Assembly: GCA_012519615.1 (NCBI GenBank)
Contig: JAAYPW010000097.1
Span: 1-37,628 of the forward strand
Source of the DNA: Fusobacteriota bacterium
GTDB taxonomy: Bacteria > Fusobacteriota > Fusobacteriia > Fusobacteriales > JAAYPW01
Length of the DNA: 37,628 bases
Direction: 5' to 3'
Part shown: positions 9,098 through 17,820 of the stretch, in pieces
Numbering within the stretch: the stretch's first letter is position 1
Layout of the letters: every line of letters begins with the position of its first letter
Position numbers and translations under genes: made by a program
The notes under the pieces: generated by a model
The model's database searches: none
The model's input: the letters and a program-made list of their open reading frames with translations, nothing else
What the model was told of the DNA's origin: nothing

Positions 9098-9304
9098 ATG
9101 AGATACGATGCAGAGGTTATTGGACAAAATGCAGGGATAATATGGAGAAACTTATCGGAAAAAGGTGAACTTAATATTACAGGTCTTGAAAAAAGCGCAG
9201 AGCTTAAAAAAGAGGATATTCTACTAGCTTTAGGTTGGCTGTATAAAGAAGATAAAATAGCAAGTAAGCAGGTAGGAAAAGGGATAAAATTTTATTTGAA
9301 ATAA
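9098..9304 (+). CDS. small winged helix-turn-helix protein (DUF2582-like)
   Basis: A 68-residue protein matching the winged-helix family typified by DUF2582: an N-terminal helix with GQNAGIIWRNLSEKGELNI, a helix-turn-helix around TGLEKSAELKKEDILLALGWL, and a basic wing (KIASKQVGKGIKFYL). It is a single domain with no effector region. Members are assumed to bind DNA, but targets are not known to me. ATG 9098 is chosen over GTG 9092, because AAGGGG (9083-9088) is nine bases from the ATG and only three from the GTG. It lies alone between secF and alr, with a possible promoter of its own. Confidence 0.8.
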   Translation: MRYDAEVIGQNAGIIWRNLSEKGELNITGLEKSAELKKEDILLALGWLYKEDKIASKQVGKGIKFYLK

Positions 9305-9412
9305 TAAACTGTTAATAGGGGATGCCATTGTATTCCCTATATCAGCTTTAATTTATTTAGTTAAATTGCGATTATTTAGATTATATAGAATATTAAAAAA
9401 AGGAAGATATAT

Positions 9413-10522
9413 ATGAGAGTATGGACTGAAATAGATTTTGATAAATTAAAACATAATGTTGATGAAATAAAAAAAATATCAAATAATAAAAAAATTATTG
9501 GAATTATAAAAGCAAATGCATATGGTCATGGTGCAATAGAAATTGCAAAAGAATTATCAATAAATGGGGTAAATCTTTTTGGAGTTGCATGTATTGATGA
9601 AGCAAAAGAGTTAATAAGAAATAATATAGATGGAGAAATTTTAATTTTAGGTTGCACTCCAATTGAGGAGTGGAATGATATTATTAAATACAATCTTTCT
9701 ATGACTATAGCATCATTTGATGAAATTTATGAACTTGAAAAACAAAAAATTCATCCAAAAGTTCATATTAAAATTGATACTGGCATGGGTAGAATAGGAT
9801 TTAATTATGAAAAAGCAAATGAGGCAATAACATATATAATTAATAATAAACTAGCTGAAATTGAAGGGATATTCACACATTTAGCTAGTTCTGAATGTGA
9901 TGAAAATTATACAAAAATGCAGATTGACAAATTTGAAAAAATTGCAGATAAATATCCAGATATAAAATATAAACATATTTTAAATAGTGCAGGAATTATA
10001 AATTATAAAAATAAATATAATGTAATAAGACCTGGGATAATTATGTATGGTATTACACCATTTGATAATGGTGATAAATATAATTTTAAACCAATATTAA
10101 AATATAAAAGTAAAATTATATTTATTAAAAAAATAGAAAAAGAGAGTAATATTAGTTATAATGGAATTTATACAGCGAAAAAAGATGAAATTATTGCTAC
10201 AGTTTCTGCTGGGTATGGTGATGGAATAAATAGAAAATTATCCAATATAGGAAAAGTAATTGTAAAAAATATTAAATGTGAAATAGTTGGTAGAGTTTGT
10301 ATGGACCAATTTATGATTAGAATACCTAAAGAATTATCTAATATAAAAATAGGTGAAGAGGTAACAATTATAGGGGATATAATAACTGCAAACGAGATAG
10401 CTAAATACGCAGATACAATACCATATGAAATTTTAACATCAATTAGTAATAGAGTACCTAGAGTTTATATAAAAAATGGAAAAATAATTCAAGAAAAATC
10501 ATTATTAGGAAGGAAGTTTTAA
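9413..10522 (+). CDS. alr: alanine racemase
   Basis: PLP-dependent enzyme that converts L-alanine to D-alanine for peptidoglycan. The protein has 369 residues, normal length. The PLP lysine is K33 in IIKANAYGHG, and the second catalytic residue is Y268 in VSAGYGDG. The phosphate-binding and dimer segments (HIKIDTGMGRIGF, RVCMDQFMI) are in order, and the C-terminal beta-domain is complete. ATG 9413 follows AAGGAAG at 9400-9406. The next gene starts five bases after its stop, so alr may head the run of envelope genes to lptG. A weak GC-containing hairpin lies upstream at about 9313-9338. Confidence 0.97.
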   Translation: MRVWTEIDFDKLKHNVDEIKKISNNKKIIGIIKANAYGHGAIEIAKELSINGVNLFGVACIDEAKELIRNNIDGEILILGCTPIEEWNDIIKYNLSMTIASFDEIYELEKQKIHPKVHIKIDTGMGRIGFNYEKANEAITYIINNKLAEIEGIFTHLASSECDENYTKMQIDKFEKIADKYPDIKYKHILNSAGIINYKNKYNVIRPGIIMYGITPFDNGDKYNFKPILKYKSKIIFIKKIEKESNISYNGIYTAKKDEIIATVSAGYGDGINRKLSNIGKVIVKNIKCEIVGRVCMDQFMIRIPKELSNIKIGEEVTIIGDIITANEIAKYADTIPYEILTSISNRVPRVYIKNGKIIQEKSLLGRKF

Positions 10523-10527
10523 TATAA

Positions 10528-11046
10528 ATGTCAAATTTTATTAAAAAATTCAGAGATCGTTTTAAATTTAAAAATCGTTCTAATATAATTACATTTATAG
10601 ATATTATTTTTATTGTTGTAATATTTATATTTATTAAAAACTTCTATAAACTTACAGCTCCAACAAGTGATTCTATTACAAAAAATAAAATAAAATATAA
10701 TTTATACATTAATAAACATAAGTATGAATTAAATGATACAATGTTAATAAATTTGGAATTAAGAAATAGATCGAAAAAGAAAATAGAATTAATAAACGAA
10801 AAAGAAAAACCTATAAGAGTAGTTATTTATAATGAAAATAAAGATATCGTATATAGTAATGACTATATGGATAGAAATCGAGAAAATCCTAAAATTATCT
10901 CTGTAGGTGGATATGCAAAAATTAATATAGGTGAAAACTGGGATTTTGAATCAGAAATTTCCGAAATTACTAAGGGATCGTATAAAATAAAAGCTATCTT
11001 TAATAGTGGCGATGTCGAACTAGAGATACCATTTATAATATTTTAA
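10528..11046 (+). CDS. membrane-anchored beta-sandwich protein, BsuPI-like
   Basis: A 172-residue protein with a basic N-terminus, one membrane helix (about residues 24-40) and an extracytoplasmic domain of alternating strands. The order of segments (LNDTMLINLELRNRS, PIRVVIYNEN, SVGGYAKINIGENWDF, KGSYKIKAIFNSGDVELEIPF) resembles the BsuPI intracellular proteinase inhibitor fold, an Ig-like beta-sandwich. The likeness is to pattern only, and an inhibitor role is not established. ATG 10528 follows GGAAGGAAG at 10509-10517, which lies inside the end of alr. Translation and transcription are probably linked to alr. Confidence 0.7.
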   Translation: MSNFIKKFRDRFKFKNRSNIITFIDIIFIVVIFIFIKNFYKLTAPTSDSITKNKIKYNLYINKHKYELNDTMLINLELRNRSKKKIELINEKEKPIRVVIYNENKDIVYSNDYMDRNRENPKIISVGGYAKINIGENWDFESEISEITKGSYKIKAIFNSGDVELEIPFIIF

Positions 11047-11061
11047 AATGAGGTGTAATTT

Positions 11062-11823
11062 ATGAAAAAAAATATTTTATTACTGTTTATTATGTTTTCT
11101 ACAGTTATATTTTCTAGACCTTTTGAAAATATTGAAATATTAGAAAAAAAAATATTTGGATTTACACTGGAAAGTAATGGAAATTATTATGATAGACTAG
11201 AAATTTTAGAAAAAAAGATATTTGGAAAGACTAGTAGCGAACAAGATGTAATAAGAATAGAAAAAATTAAACATTTCATATATTTAGATTCAGATTATTA
11301 TGCACCTATAAGAAAAATAGAAAATATAGAGGAAAATTTATTTGAAAATTTATCTAATAATATAGATATTATAACTAGGGTTGATAAAATAGAGGAAAAA
11401 CTATTTAGTAAAATAGAAAATAGTAAACCTCTTATGGAGAGAATAGATATATGTTTTGATTATTTAATGCTTAAAAATGACAATTTTAAGGAAAAACAGT
11501 TAATAAAAAATACAATAGAAAAGTTAGTAATAAAAGGGGAAAAACTAAAAAAAACTAAAAAAAATAAAGAGGTTACATTTATTGTAACAAAAGGATATAA
11601 AAACATTGTAAAAAAAGGGGATATAATAAGAGGAAAAGTTATAAAAGTTGAAAATGTAATTAGATTTAAAAATAGAAAAATTGATGTTTCGTTATATGAA
11701 ATAAAAAATAGCTATGGTGATATAATTAAAATAGAAAAAACTATTGAAACAAGGGAAAATGATGTAAATAAAGAGATAATAATTGAAGATATACCTATAA
11801 TAAAGGAGCTAAATAATGAGTAA
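11062..11823 (+). CDS. exported protein with repeated LEKKIFG motifs
   Basis: A 253-residue protein with an N-terminal signal peptide (residues 1-18, cleavage near FS-RP). Residues 22-130 hold about six copies of a 20-22-residue unit centred on R-x-E-x-L-E-K-K-I-F-G: IEILEKKIFG (24-33), LEILEKKIFG (46-55), RIEKIKHFIY, KIENIEENLF, RVDKIEEKLF and RIDICFDYLM. The C-terminal 90 residues are basic and strand-rich, with VTKGYKNIVKKGDIIRGKVIKVENV. Similar LExxxFG repeats are known in cyanobacterial exported proteins of unknown function. ATG 11062 follows GAGGTG at 11050-11055. The last eight bases overlap the methyltransferase gene. The function is unknown; periplasmic or outer-membrane location is inferred. 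Confidence 0.75.
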   Translation: MKKNILLLFIMFSTVIFSRPFENIEILEKKIFGFTLESNGNYYDRLEILEKKIFGKTSSEQDVIRIEKIKHFIYLDSDYYAPIRKIENIEENLFENLSNNIDIITRVDKIEEKLFSKIENSKPLMERIDICFDYLMLKNDNFKEKQLIKNTIEKLVIKGEKLKKTKKNKEVTFIVTKGYKNIVKKGDIIRGKVIKVENVIRFKNRKIDVSLYEIKNSYGDIIKIEKTIETRENDVNKEIIIEDIPIIKELNNE

Positions 11824-13000
11824 AAGAATTATTGTAAAATCAGAAAAAGAAAAAAAAATATTAAACTTTTACCCTTTTATTTATAAAGATGAAGTAAAAG
11901 CAACAATGGGAACATTGGAAAATGGTGATTTAGTTCATATTGTTGATGAAAAATTAAATTTTATAGCTAAAGGATATATTAATGATAATTCTAATATATA
12001 TGTTAGAGTTCTAACTTTAAATAAAGATGAAATAATTAATAAGGAATTTATATATGATAAAATAAAAAGAGCTTATGAGAAAAGAGGAAAATTAGATAGT
12101 GAAACAAATTCTAAAAGAATTTTTTATTCTGAAGCAGATGGTTTATCAGGACTTATTGTAGATGAATTTGATAAATATTTATCTATTCAATTTAGAACGC
12201 TAGGAATAGAAAAATTTCGTATGGAAATTATTGATTCTATTATAGAAATTGTAAATCCTAAAGGTATATTTGAGCGTTCAGACACTGAATATCGTGTAAA
12301 AGAGGGAATTGAAGAAAAAACAGGGATAATTTACGGTGAAATACCAGAAAAAGTAATAATGGAAGATAATGGTATAAAATTTATTGTAGATATAATAGAA
12401 GGTCAAAAAACAGGATTTTTTCTTGACCAAAGAGAATCTAGAAAATTTATAAAAAAATATATAGATAGTGAAACAATATTTCTAGATGTATTTTCATCAA
12501 CTGGTGGATTTTCAATGACTGCATTACAAAGTGGTGCAAAAAAAGTTGTTGCAATAGACAAAGAGAGCGATGCATTACATACTGCAAAAGAAAATTATAG
12601 ATTAAATAATTATAGTGGAGAATTTTCTACTTTAGAGGGTGATGCATTTCAAATATTAAAAGATATGCAAAATGAAAAAATGAGATATGATATTATAATA
12701 TTAGATCCACCGTCACTTATTAAAAGAAAGGAAGATAGAAATAAAGGGCGCGATCTATTTATGAGTTTATGTGATAGCGGATTTAAACTTCTTAAAGATG
12801 AAGGGATTTTAGGAATATGTACTTGTGCTTACCATATGCAATTACAGGATCTAATAGAGGTAACAAGAATGGCAGCATCAGAAAATAGACTTAAATTAGA
12901 AGTTTTAGGTGTAACATACCAACCAGAAGATCATCCGTGGATTTTACATATGCCGGAGACTCTTTATTTAAAATGTTTATGGGTTAGGATAACAAAATAA
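11816..13000 (+). CDS. rlmI: class I SAM-dependent rRNA methyltransferase, RlmI-like
   Basis: A 394-residue protein of the PUA plus Rossmann methyltransferase family, whose E. coli member RlmI makes m5C1962 in 23S rRNA. The N-terminal PUA-like domain covers about residues 1-75. The SAM-binding motif is DVFSSTGGFSMTAL near residue 223, followed by the acidic motif II (VVAIDKES) and the catalytic motif DIIILDPPSL. A final CTCAYHMQ segment matches the cysteine region of m5C enzymes. ATG 11816 has GGAG at 11804-11807 and overlaps the preceding gene by eight bases. The exact target nucleotide in this organism is inferred from family only. Confidence 0.9.
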   Translation: MSKRIIVKSEKEKKILNFYPFIYKDEVKATMGTLENGDLVHIVDEKLNFIAKGYINDNSNIYVRVLTLNKDEIINKEFIYDKIKRAYEKRGKLDSETNSKRIFYSEADGLSGLIVDEFDKYLSIQFRTLGIEKFRMEIIDSIIEIVNPKGIFERSDTEYRVKEGIEEKTGIIYGEIPEKVIMEDNGIKFIVDIIEGQKTGFFLDQRESRKFIKKYIDSETIFLDVFSSTGGFSMTALQSGAKKVVAIDKESDALHTAKENYRLNNYSGEFSTLEGDAFQILKDMQNEKMRYDIIILDPPSLIKRKEDRNKGRDLFMSLCDSGFKLLKDEGILGICTCAYHMQLQDLIEVTRMAASENRLKLEVLGVTYQPEDHPWILHMPETLYLKCLWVRITK

Positions 13001-13020
13001 TTATAATAAGGGTGATTTGT

Positions 13021-13713
13021 TTGTATATTGATATAATCGTATTAATAGTTTGTTTAATATCTTTAGCTTTAGGATATAGAAAAGGATTTATATTTGAGTT
13101 CTTTTCCTTATTTGGAATATTTATTTCTATATTTATTACAAAAAAAGTATCTGTATATATATTTGAAAATTTTAGTAGTAATGATAGTAATTTAAAATTT
13201 ATTATAACATATATAGTAATTTTTATTGTAATATATCTATTTTTATTTATAATTTTCTTCTTATTTAAAAAATTTATAAAACTTGTTTTTTTAAATTGGG
13301 TAGATAGGCTACTTGGTTTGTTATTTGGTTTGGTAAAAGGAGTTTTTTTTTCCCTTTTATTTGTGTATATATTAATATTTATTTCTCAGTATAATGAAAA
13401 TATAAAATTATCAGCAAATAGTAGTATATTTATAAATATTATTGCAAAAAATACACCAAATATGAAAATAGGTTTACCAGAAATAATTAACAATCAGATA
13501 GAATATTTTAAAAAAGAGAGAGAAATAGATAAAATAACTGAAAATGCACTTAAAGATATGGAAAAAAAAGTAGAAAATATAAAAAAAAATACGGAACTAA
13601 GTGAAGACAAAAAAAAAGTTATTAAAGAAATTGAATTACAAAATTTGCGTGAAAAAGAGATACAAAATATTTTGAAAAATGAAGATGTATCTAAAAAAAG
13701 GGGAAATAAATGA
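13021..13713 (+). CDS. CvpA family membrane protein with coiled-coil tail
   Basis: A 230-residue protein. The first 130 residues hold four membrane helices with the CvpA pattern (IVLIVCLISLALGYRKGF at the start, then WVDRLLGLLFGLVKGVFF). CvpA proteins are linked to envelope integrity and colicin V production in enterobacteria. The C-terminal 70 residues (from about 160) are highly charged and probably a coiled coil, longer than in the usual family member. The likely start is TTG 13021: AAGGG (13008-13012) is eight bases upstream, whereas the alternative GTG 13012 would overlap that site. The stop overlaps the start of lptF by four bases, so the two are translationally coupled. Confidence 0.85.
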   Translation: MYIDIIVLIVCLISLALGYRKGFIFEFFSLFGIFISIFITKKVSVYIFENFSSNDSNLKFIITYIVIFIVIYLFLFIIFFLFKKFIKLVFLNWVDRLLGLLFGLVKGVFFSLLFVYILIFISQYNENIKLSANSSIFINIIAKNTPNMKIGLPEIINNQIEYFKKEREIDKITENALKDMEKKVENIKKNTELSEDKKKVIKEIELQNLREKEIQNILKNEDVSKKRGNK

Positions 13714-14987
13714 AATTAGTATATAAATATTTTTTCAAAGAGATGGTTTTACCAGTTTTTTTTGGAATAAGTGTATTTACGTTCCTATTTTTAATTGACT
13801 TTTTAATTGAGATGATGGAAAATATAATTGTAAAAAATATTCCTGTAATGGATGTATTAGAGATGGTTTCTTATTATTTTCCACCGATTTTATCAAATAC
13901 AATACCAATGGGACTTTTTCTAGGAGTGATGTTATCTTATAACAAATTATCAGGAAATAGTGAAATTATTGCAATGGAGTCAATTGGTGTTGGCTTTATA
14001 ACTTATCTGATTCCAGCATTTGTTGTTGGGTTTATTATGTTAAATGTACTGTTTTTTATAGAAGAAAAAGTTATTCCAGATTCATTTGAAAAATTAGAAT
14101 TAGTAACTAAAAAAATTGCATATACACGACCTGCTCTCAAACTGGAGGAAAAAACATTTATAGAAGATATAGGAGATCATAGTATATATATTAATAAAAT
14201 GGATAACGATGCAAATTTAGCAGAAAATTTAATTGTATTTCAAAAATTAGACACAAGTATTTATCCTAGAATAATATTAGCAGACAGATCTCGATGGGAA
14301 AATAGTACAATGATATTAGAAAATGCGAATTTTTATAATATCAATAGTAATGGAGAAAAAGAGATAGCAGGTAGTTTTGAAAAACAAATTATACCGATAA
14401 ATACTTTTTTTGGAAATTTCTCTTTAAAAGGTAAGAAAAAAAGAGCAATGATGTCAATAACTGAGTTAAAAACCGAAATTGATAATATATATGGTCATAG
14501 AAAAACTGAACAAAATGAAATTAATAATAAAATAAAAATTCTGAAAAAAAAGATGAAAAGATCAGAAATATCTCAAAAAGAATTTTTAGAAAGTGAAATA
14601 GTGAAATTAAATAAAGAGAAAGAAGTAATAATAGAAAAAGTTAAAGAGGAGATAAAAAATATTGATATTTCAGAAAAGAAACGTCGTAAAATAAGAGCTC
14701 TACCATATGAAGCTGAAATGCATCAAAAGCTAGCAGTACCTTTTTCAGCGTTACTTTTAGCGATTCTAGGTGTGTTTTTCTCCGTGAAAAGTGCCAGAAG
14801 TGGTAAAGGAGCCAGTTTTGTATTTAGTATCGCAGTTATATTTTCATATATGACTATAATTGGTATTGCAAAACAACAAGCCATTAAACTAAAAATAGAT
14901 GTTGTATTAGGGATGTGGTCGCCGAATATTTTACTTTTAATATTAATATTAATTCTATTTATAATTAGAAAAAGGAGAGTAGGATGA
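13710..14987 (+). CDS. lptF: LptF/YjgP-family lipopolysaccharide export permease
   Basis: One of two paired permeases that, with the ATPase LptB, extract lipopolysaccharide from the inner membrane and pass it to the periplasmic bridge. The 425-residue protein has three N-terminal membrane helices with GISVFTFLFLIDFLIE and SNTIPMGLFLGVML, a periplasmic jellyroll domain, then three C-terminal helices beginning KLAVPFSALLLAILGVFFS. Between jellyroll and C-terminal helices, residues about 250-325 form a lysine- and glutamate-rich coiled-coil insert that makes the protein longer than E. coli LptF (366). ATG 13710 follows AAGGGG at 13697-13702. Its stop overlaps the next permease gene (ATGA). Assignment as F rather than G is by position only. 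Confidence 0.88.
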   Translation: MKLVYKYFFKEMVLPVFFGISVFTFLFLIDFLIEMMENIIVKNIPVMDVLEMVSYYFPPILSNTIPMGLFLGVMLSYNKLSGNSEIIAMESIGVGFITYLIPAFVVGFIMLNVLFFIEEKVIPDSFEKLELVTKKIAYTRPALKLEEKTFIEDIGDHSIYINKMDNDANLAENLIVFQKLDTSIYPRIILADRSRWENSTMILENANFYNINSNGEKEIAGSFEKQIIPINTFFGNFSLKGKKKRAMMSITELKTEIDNIYGHRKTEQNEINNKIKILKKKMKRSEISQKEFLESEIVKLNKEKEVIIEKVKEEIKNIDISEKKRRKIRALPYEAEMHQKLAVPFSALLLAILGVFFSVKSARSGKGASFVFSIAVIFSYMTIIGIAKQQAIKLKIDVVLGMWSPNILLLILILILFIIRKRRVG

Positions 14988-16057
14988 AAAAGATTGATAG
15001 ATATATACTTAAAAATTTCACATACTCTTTTTTTGTAAGTTTTATGGCATTTGTTGTTATTTTTAATATACCTTCATTAATAAAAACGGTAGATTACATA
15101 ACAGAAGGGACAATAAAAGCATCACAGGGGTTAGAATTATTTCTTGTAGGGATACCCAAAACTGTAATTGATATTATACCATTATCCGTAGTTTTTGGTG
15201 GTTTAATAACTTCTAATAAAATGTCAACTAAATTAGAGTTAATGGCATTGAAAACATCAGGTGTAAGTTTTTCGAGAATAATTTTATACCCTGTAATTTT
15301 GTCTTTTATAATATCTTTAGCTGCATTTTGGTTTATTGACAGTGTAGTACCTAAAGCTAATGAGCGTCGTCGTGAATTAAGATATACAGAAGTATATAAT
15401 GTTAAAGACTCTAGAATAAAAACAGATGTTTACTATAAAGGGGAAAAGAATATTTATTACATTAGCTTCATAAATGGAAGCGAAAAAACAGTTAAAAATA
15501 TAATGGTATTAGTGATGAATGATGAGTTCTCTAAAATAGAAAAAATTATCACGGCACAAAATGGTGAGTTTAATGAAGAAATTGGTAGATGGGATCTACG
15601 TAAAGTAAAAATTAATAATATTGTAGAAAATAAAATGGAAAATTATATGAATTATACTCCTGATTTTTTAAATGAAAATCCAAATGATTTTTTAAGAGAC
15701 AAAATAAGAGAAAATGAATTAACTAGAAAAGATCTTATGGAAGCAGTAAATGTAATCGGAAGAACAGGTGGAGATGCTAGAAAAATAAGAGTTGCTCTGT
15801 ATGAGAGGCTATCATATCCTTTTGCAGCTTTTATTATTAGTTTCATAGGTTTATCATTGGGAAGCAGATATGTACGTGGGACATCAGCAGTTAGTATAGC
15901 TTTATGTATTGTAATTGGGTATCTTTATTATATTGTTAAAGCCACAGTGGAAGCAATAAGTATTGGTGGGAAAATTTCACCATTTTTAGGTTCATGGATT
16001 CCAAATATAATTTTTTTAGTTATAGGAATATATACTATGAAACAGTCAGAATATTAA
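14984..16057 (+). CDS. lptG: LptG/YjgQ-family lipopolysaccharide export permease
   Basis: Second permease of the pair, 357 residues: three N-terminal membrane helices (YSFFVSFMAFVVIFNIPSL, then TVIDIIPLSVVFGGLI), a periplasmic jellyroll and three C-terminal helices with LSYPFAAFIISFIGLSLG. It lacks the coiled-coil insert seen in the first permease. ATG 14984 overlaps the preceding stop by four bases, and AAGGAGAG at 14971-14978 provides the binding site. The presence of both permeases is the main evidence in this window for an outer membrane with LPS or lipo-oligosaccharide. Confidence 0.88.
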   Translation: MKKIDRYILKNFTYSFFVSFMAFVVIFNIPSLIKTVDYITEGTIKASQGLELFLVGIPKTVIDIIPLSVVFGGLITSNKMSTKLELMALKTSGVSFSRIILYPVILSFIISLAAFWFIDSVVPKANERRRELRYTEVYNVKDSRIKTDVYYKGEKNIYYISFINGSEKTVKNIMVLVMNDEFSKIEKIITAQNGEFNEEIGRWDLRKVKINNIVENKMENYMNYTPDFLNENPNDFLRDKIRENELTRKDLMEAVNVIGRTGGDARKIRVALYERLSYPFAAFIISFIGLSLGSRYVRGTSAVSIALCIVIGYLYYIVKATVEAISIGGKISPFLGSWIPNIIFLVIGIYTMKQSEY

Positions 16058-16083
16058 TTATTAAAAGGGAGAGTAAAAAATAA

Positions 16084-17307
16084 ATGCCTAAAATGAAAAC
16101 TATTTTAAATAGTATACCAGTTATTTATAAGAAAATGGAAGGATTGAAATCTGTAAGCTTTGGAATATATGTAAAAACAGGATTACGTGATGAAAAAAAC
16201 TATAAAAATGGGATCTCACATTTTTTAGAACACATGTTATTTAAAGGAACTAAAAAAAGAACAGCAAAAGATATATCTGAAGAGATAGATTTTCTTGGTG
16301 GTAGTATGAATGCGTTTACAAGTGCAGAAACAACAGGATATTATGTAACGTCACTAGGTGAACATTTAGAAAATGTAATCGATGTATTATCTGATATGTA
16401 TATTAATTCTGAATTTTTAGATAAAGAGATAGATAGAGAAAAAGGGGTTATTGTAGAAGAGATTAAAATGTATGAAGATATCCCTGAAGAAAAAATATTT
16501 GACTATAACTCTAAATTTGTTTTAGAGGGAACTAATTATGAAAAAACAATATTAGGTACAGAAGAGAGCGTAAAATCAATTACGAGAGATAATTTAATAG
16601 AGTATTGGAATGATAGATATACTAATGATAATATGGTGATTGCAATTGCTGGAGATTTTAATATAGATAAGATAATATTGCTACTTGAAGAAAAATTTAA
16701 AGATTTTCATAGAAAAGAAAAAAAAGGAGAGTATACAAAACTATTTAATATAAATAGTGGAAGAAAAGAGATAACAAAGACAACAAATCAAGTACATTTA
16801 TGCGTGAATACAAAGGGATTATCATACCATTCTGAAGATAGATACAAAGCTAATATGATCATAAATGTATTAGGTGGAAATATGAGTTCAAGATTATTTC
16901 AAAAAATACGTGAAGAAGAGGGGTTAGCATACTCAATATATAGCTATAATTCGTCTTATACTGACGGTGGGTTAATAACAACATACGCAGGAACAACTAA
17001 GAAAGATTTTGAAAAAGTAATATCACTTATAAAAGAGGAGTATAAAAAAATATATGATTTTGGTATAACAAAAGAGGAATTACAAAAAGCAAAAAATCAA
17101 CATTTAGCATCACTTGTAATTAGTGGTGAAACAACAAGAGCAAAAATGGGTACACTAGCAGGAAATTATTTAAAAAAAGGTAAATTATTTAATATAGATG
17201 AATTCACAGCTATAATAAAAAATATAAATATTGAAGACGTTCTACTATGTTCTAAAGATTTATTTAATGAAAAATACTACTCTGAGGTTATACTGGGGGA
17301 TATTTAA
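16084..17307 (+). CDS. M16-family zinc metallopeptidase
   Basis: Insulinase/processing-peptidase family protein of 407 residues with the two-domain layout of bacterial single-chain members such as B. subtilis MlpA. The inverted zinc motif HFLEH has H46, E49 and H50, and the third ligand lies in VEEIK (E125 or E126). The C-terminal M16 domain contains VLGGNMSSRLFQKIREEEGLAYS with the conserved R-x-x-x-G-L-A-Y signature. No signal peptide is visible, so it probably acts in the cytoplasm. AAAGGGAGAG at 16062-16071 lies 12 bases before ATG 16084. Dut follows after 34 bases; a similar M16-dut neighbourhood occurs in Bacillus. The substrate is unknown. Confidence 0.93.
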   Translation: MPKMKTILNSIPVIYKKMEGLKSVSFGIYVKTGLRDEKNYKNGISHFLEHMLFKGTKKRTAKDISEEIDFLGGSMNAFTSAETTGYYVTSLGEHLENVIDVLSDMYINSEFLDKEIDREKGVIVEEIKMYEDIPEEKIFDYNSKFVLEGTNYEKTILGTEESVKSITRDNLIEYWNDRYTNDNMVIAIAGDFNIDKIILLLEEKFKDFHRKEKKGEYTKLFNINSGRKEITKTTNQVHLCVNTKGLSYHSEDRYKANMIINVLGGNMSSRLFQKIREEEGLAYSIYSYNSSYTDGGLITTYAGTTKKDFEKVISLIKEEYKKIYDFGITKEELQKAKNQHLASLVISGETTRAKMGTLAGNYLKKGKLFNIDEFTAIIKNINIEDVLLCSKDLFNEKYYSEVILGDI

Positions 17308-17341
17308 TTATTGATTAGAAAAAAAGAGGAGGGATAGGAGA

Positions 17342-17791
17342 TTGGATACAGAAAGAGTAAATATTAAGGTGAAATTAGAAGAGAAATCATCTATTCCAAA
17401 ATATATGACCTCCGGTGCAGCGGGATTAGATGTAGCTGCGTATATAGAGGAGGACATAATTTTAAAACCTATGGAAAGGGTACTTATTCCAACAGGTATA
17501 AAGATGGAAATACCTTTTGGATACGAAGTAGAAGTTCGTCCAAGAAGTGGACTTGCTATAAAATACGGAATCACAGTTTTAAACAGTCCTGGTACAATTG
17601 ATTCCGATTATCGCGGTGAGGTTAAAATCATACTTATTAATTTTGGAAATGAAGACTACACTATAAAAAATGGAGATAGAATAGCACAATTAGTTTTAAA
17701 AAAAATTATAGTGGCAGATGTAGAAATAACTAGTGAACTAAGTGAGACAAAACGTGATAAATTTGGATTTGGTCATACAGGAGAAAAATAA
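17342..17791 (+). CDS. dut: dUTP diphosphatase
   Basis: Hydrolyses dUTP to dUMP and pyrophosphate, keeping uracil out of DNA and feeding thymidylate synthesis. The protein has 149 residues with the five trimeric dUTPase motifs in order: SGAAGLDVAA, RPRSGLA, GTIDSDYRGEV with the catalytic aspartate, RIAQLVL and the C-terminal DKFGFGHTG that closes over the nucleotide. The start is TTG 17342, seven bases after AGGAGGG (17328-17334); there is no nearby in-frame ATG that keeps the first strand (VNIKVKLEE). It lies between the M16 peptidase and minD. Confidence 0.97.
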   Translation: MDTERVNIKVKLEEKSSIPKYMTSGAAGLDVAAYIEEDIILKPMERVLIPTGIKMEIPFGYEVEVRPRSGLAIKYGITVLNSPGTIDSDYRGEVKIILINFGNEDYTIKNGDRIAQLVLKKIIVADVEITSELSETKRDKFGFGHTGEK

Positions 17792-17820
17792 AAATATACC
17801 AATTAAGGAGGATTAATTAA

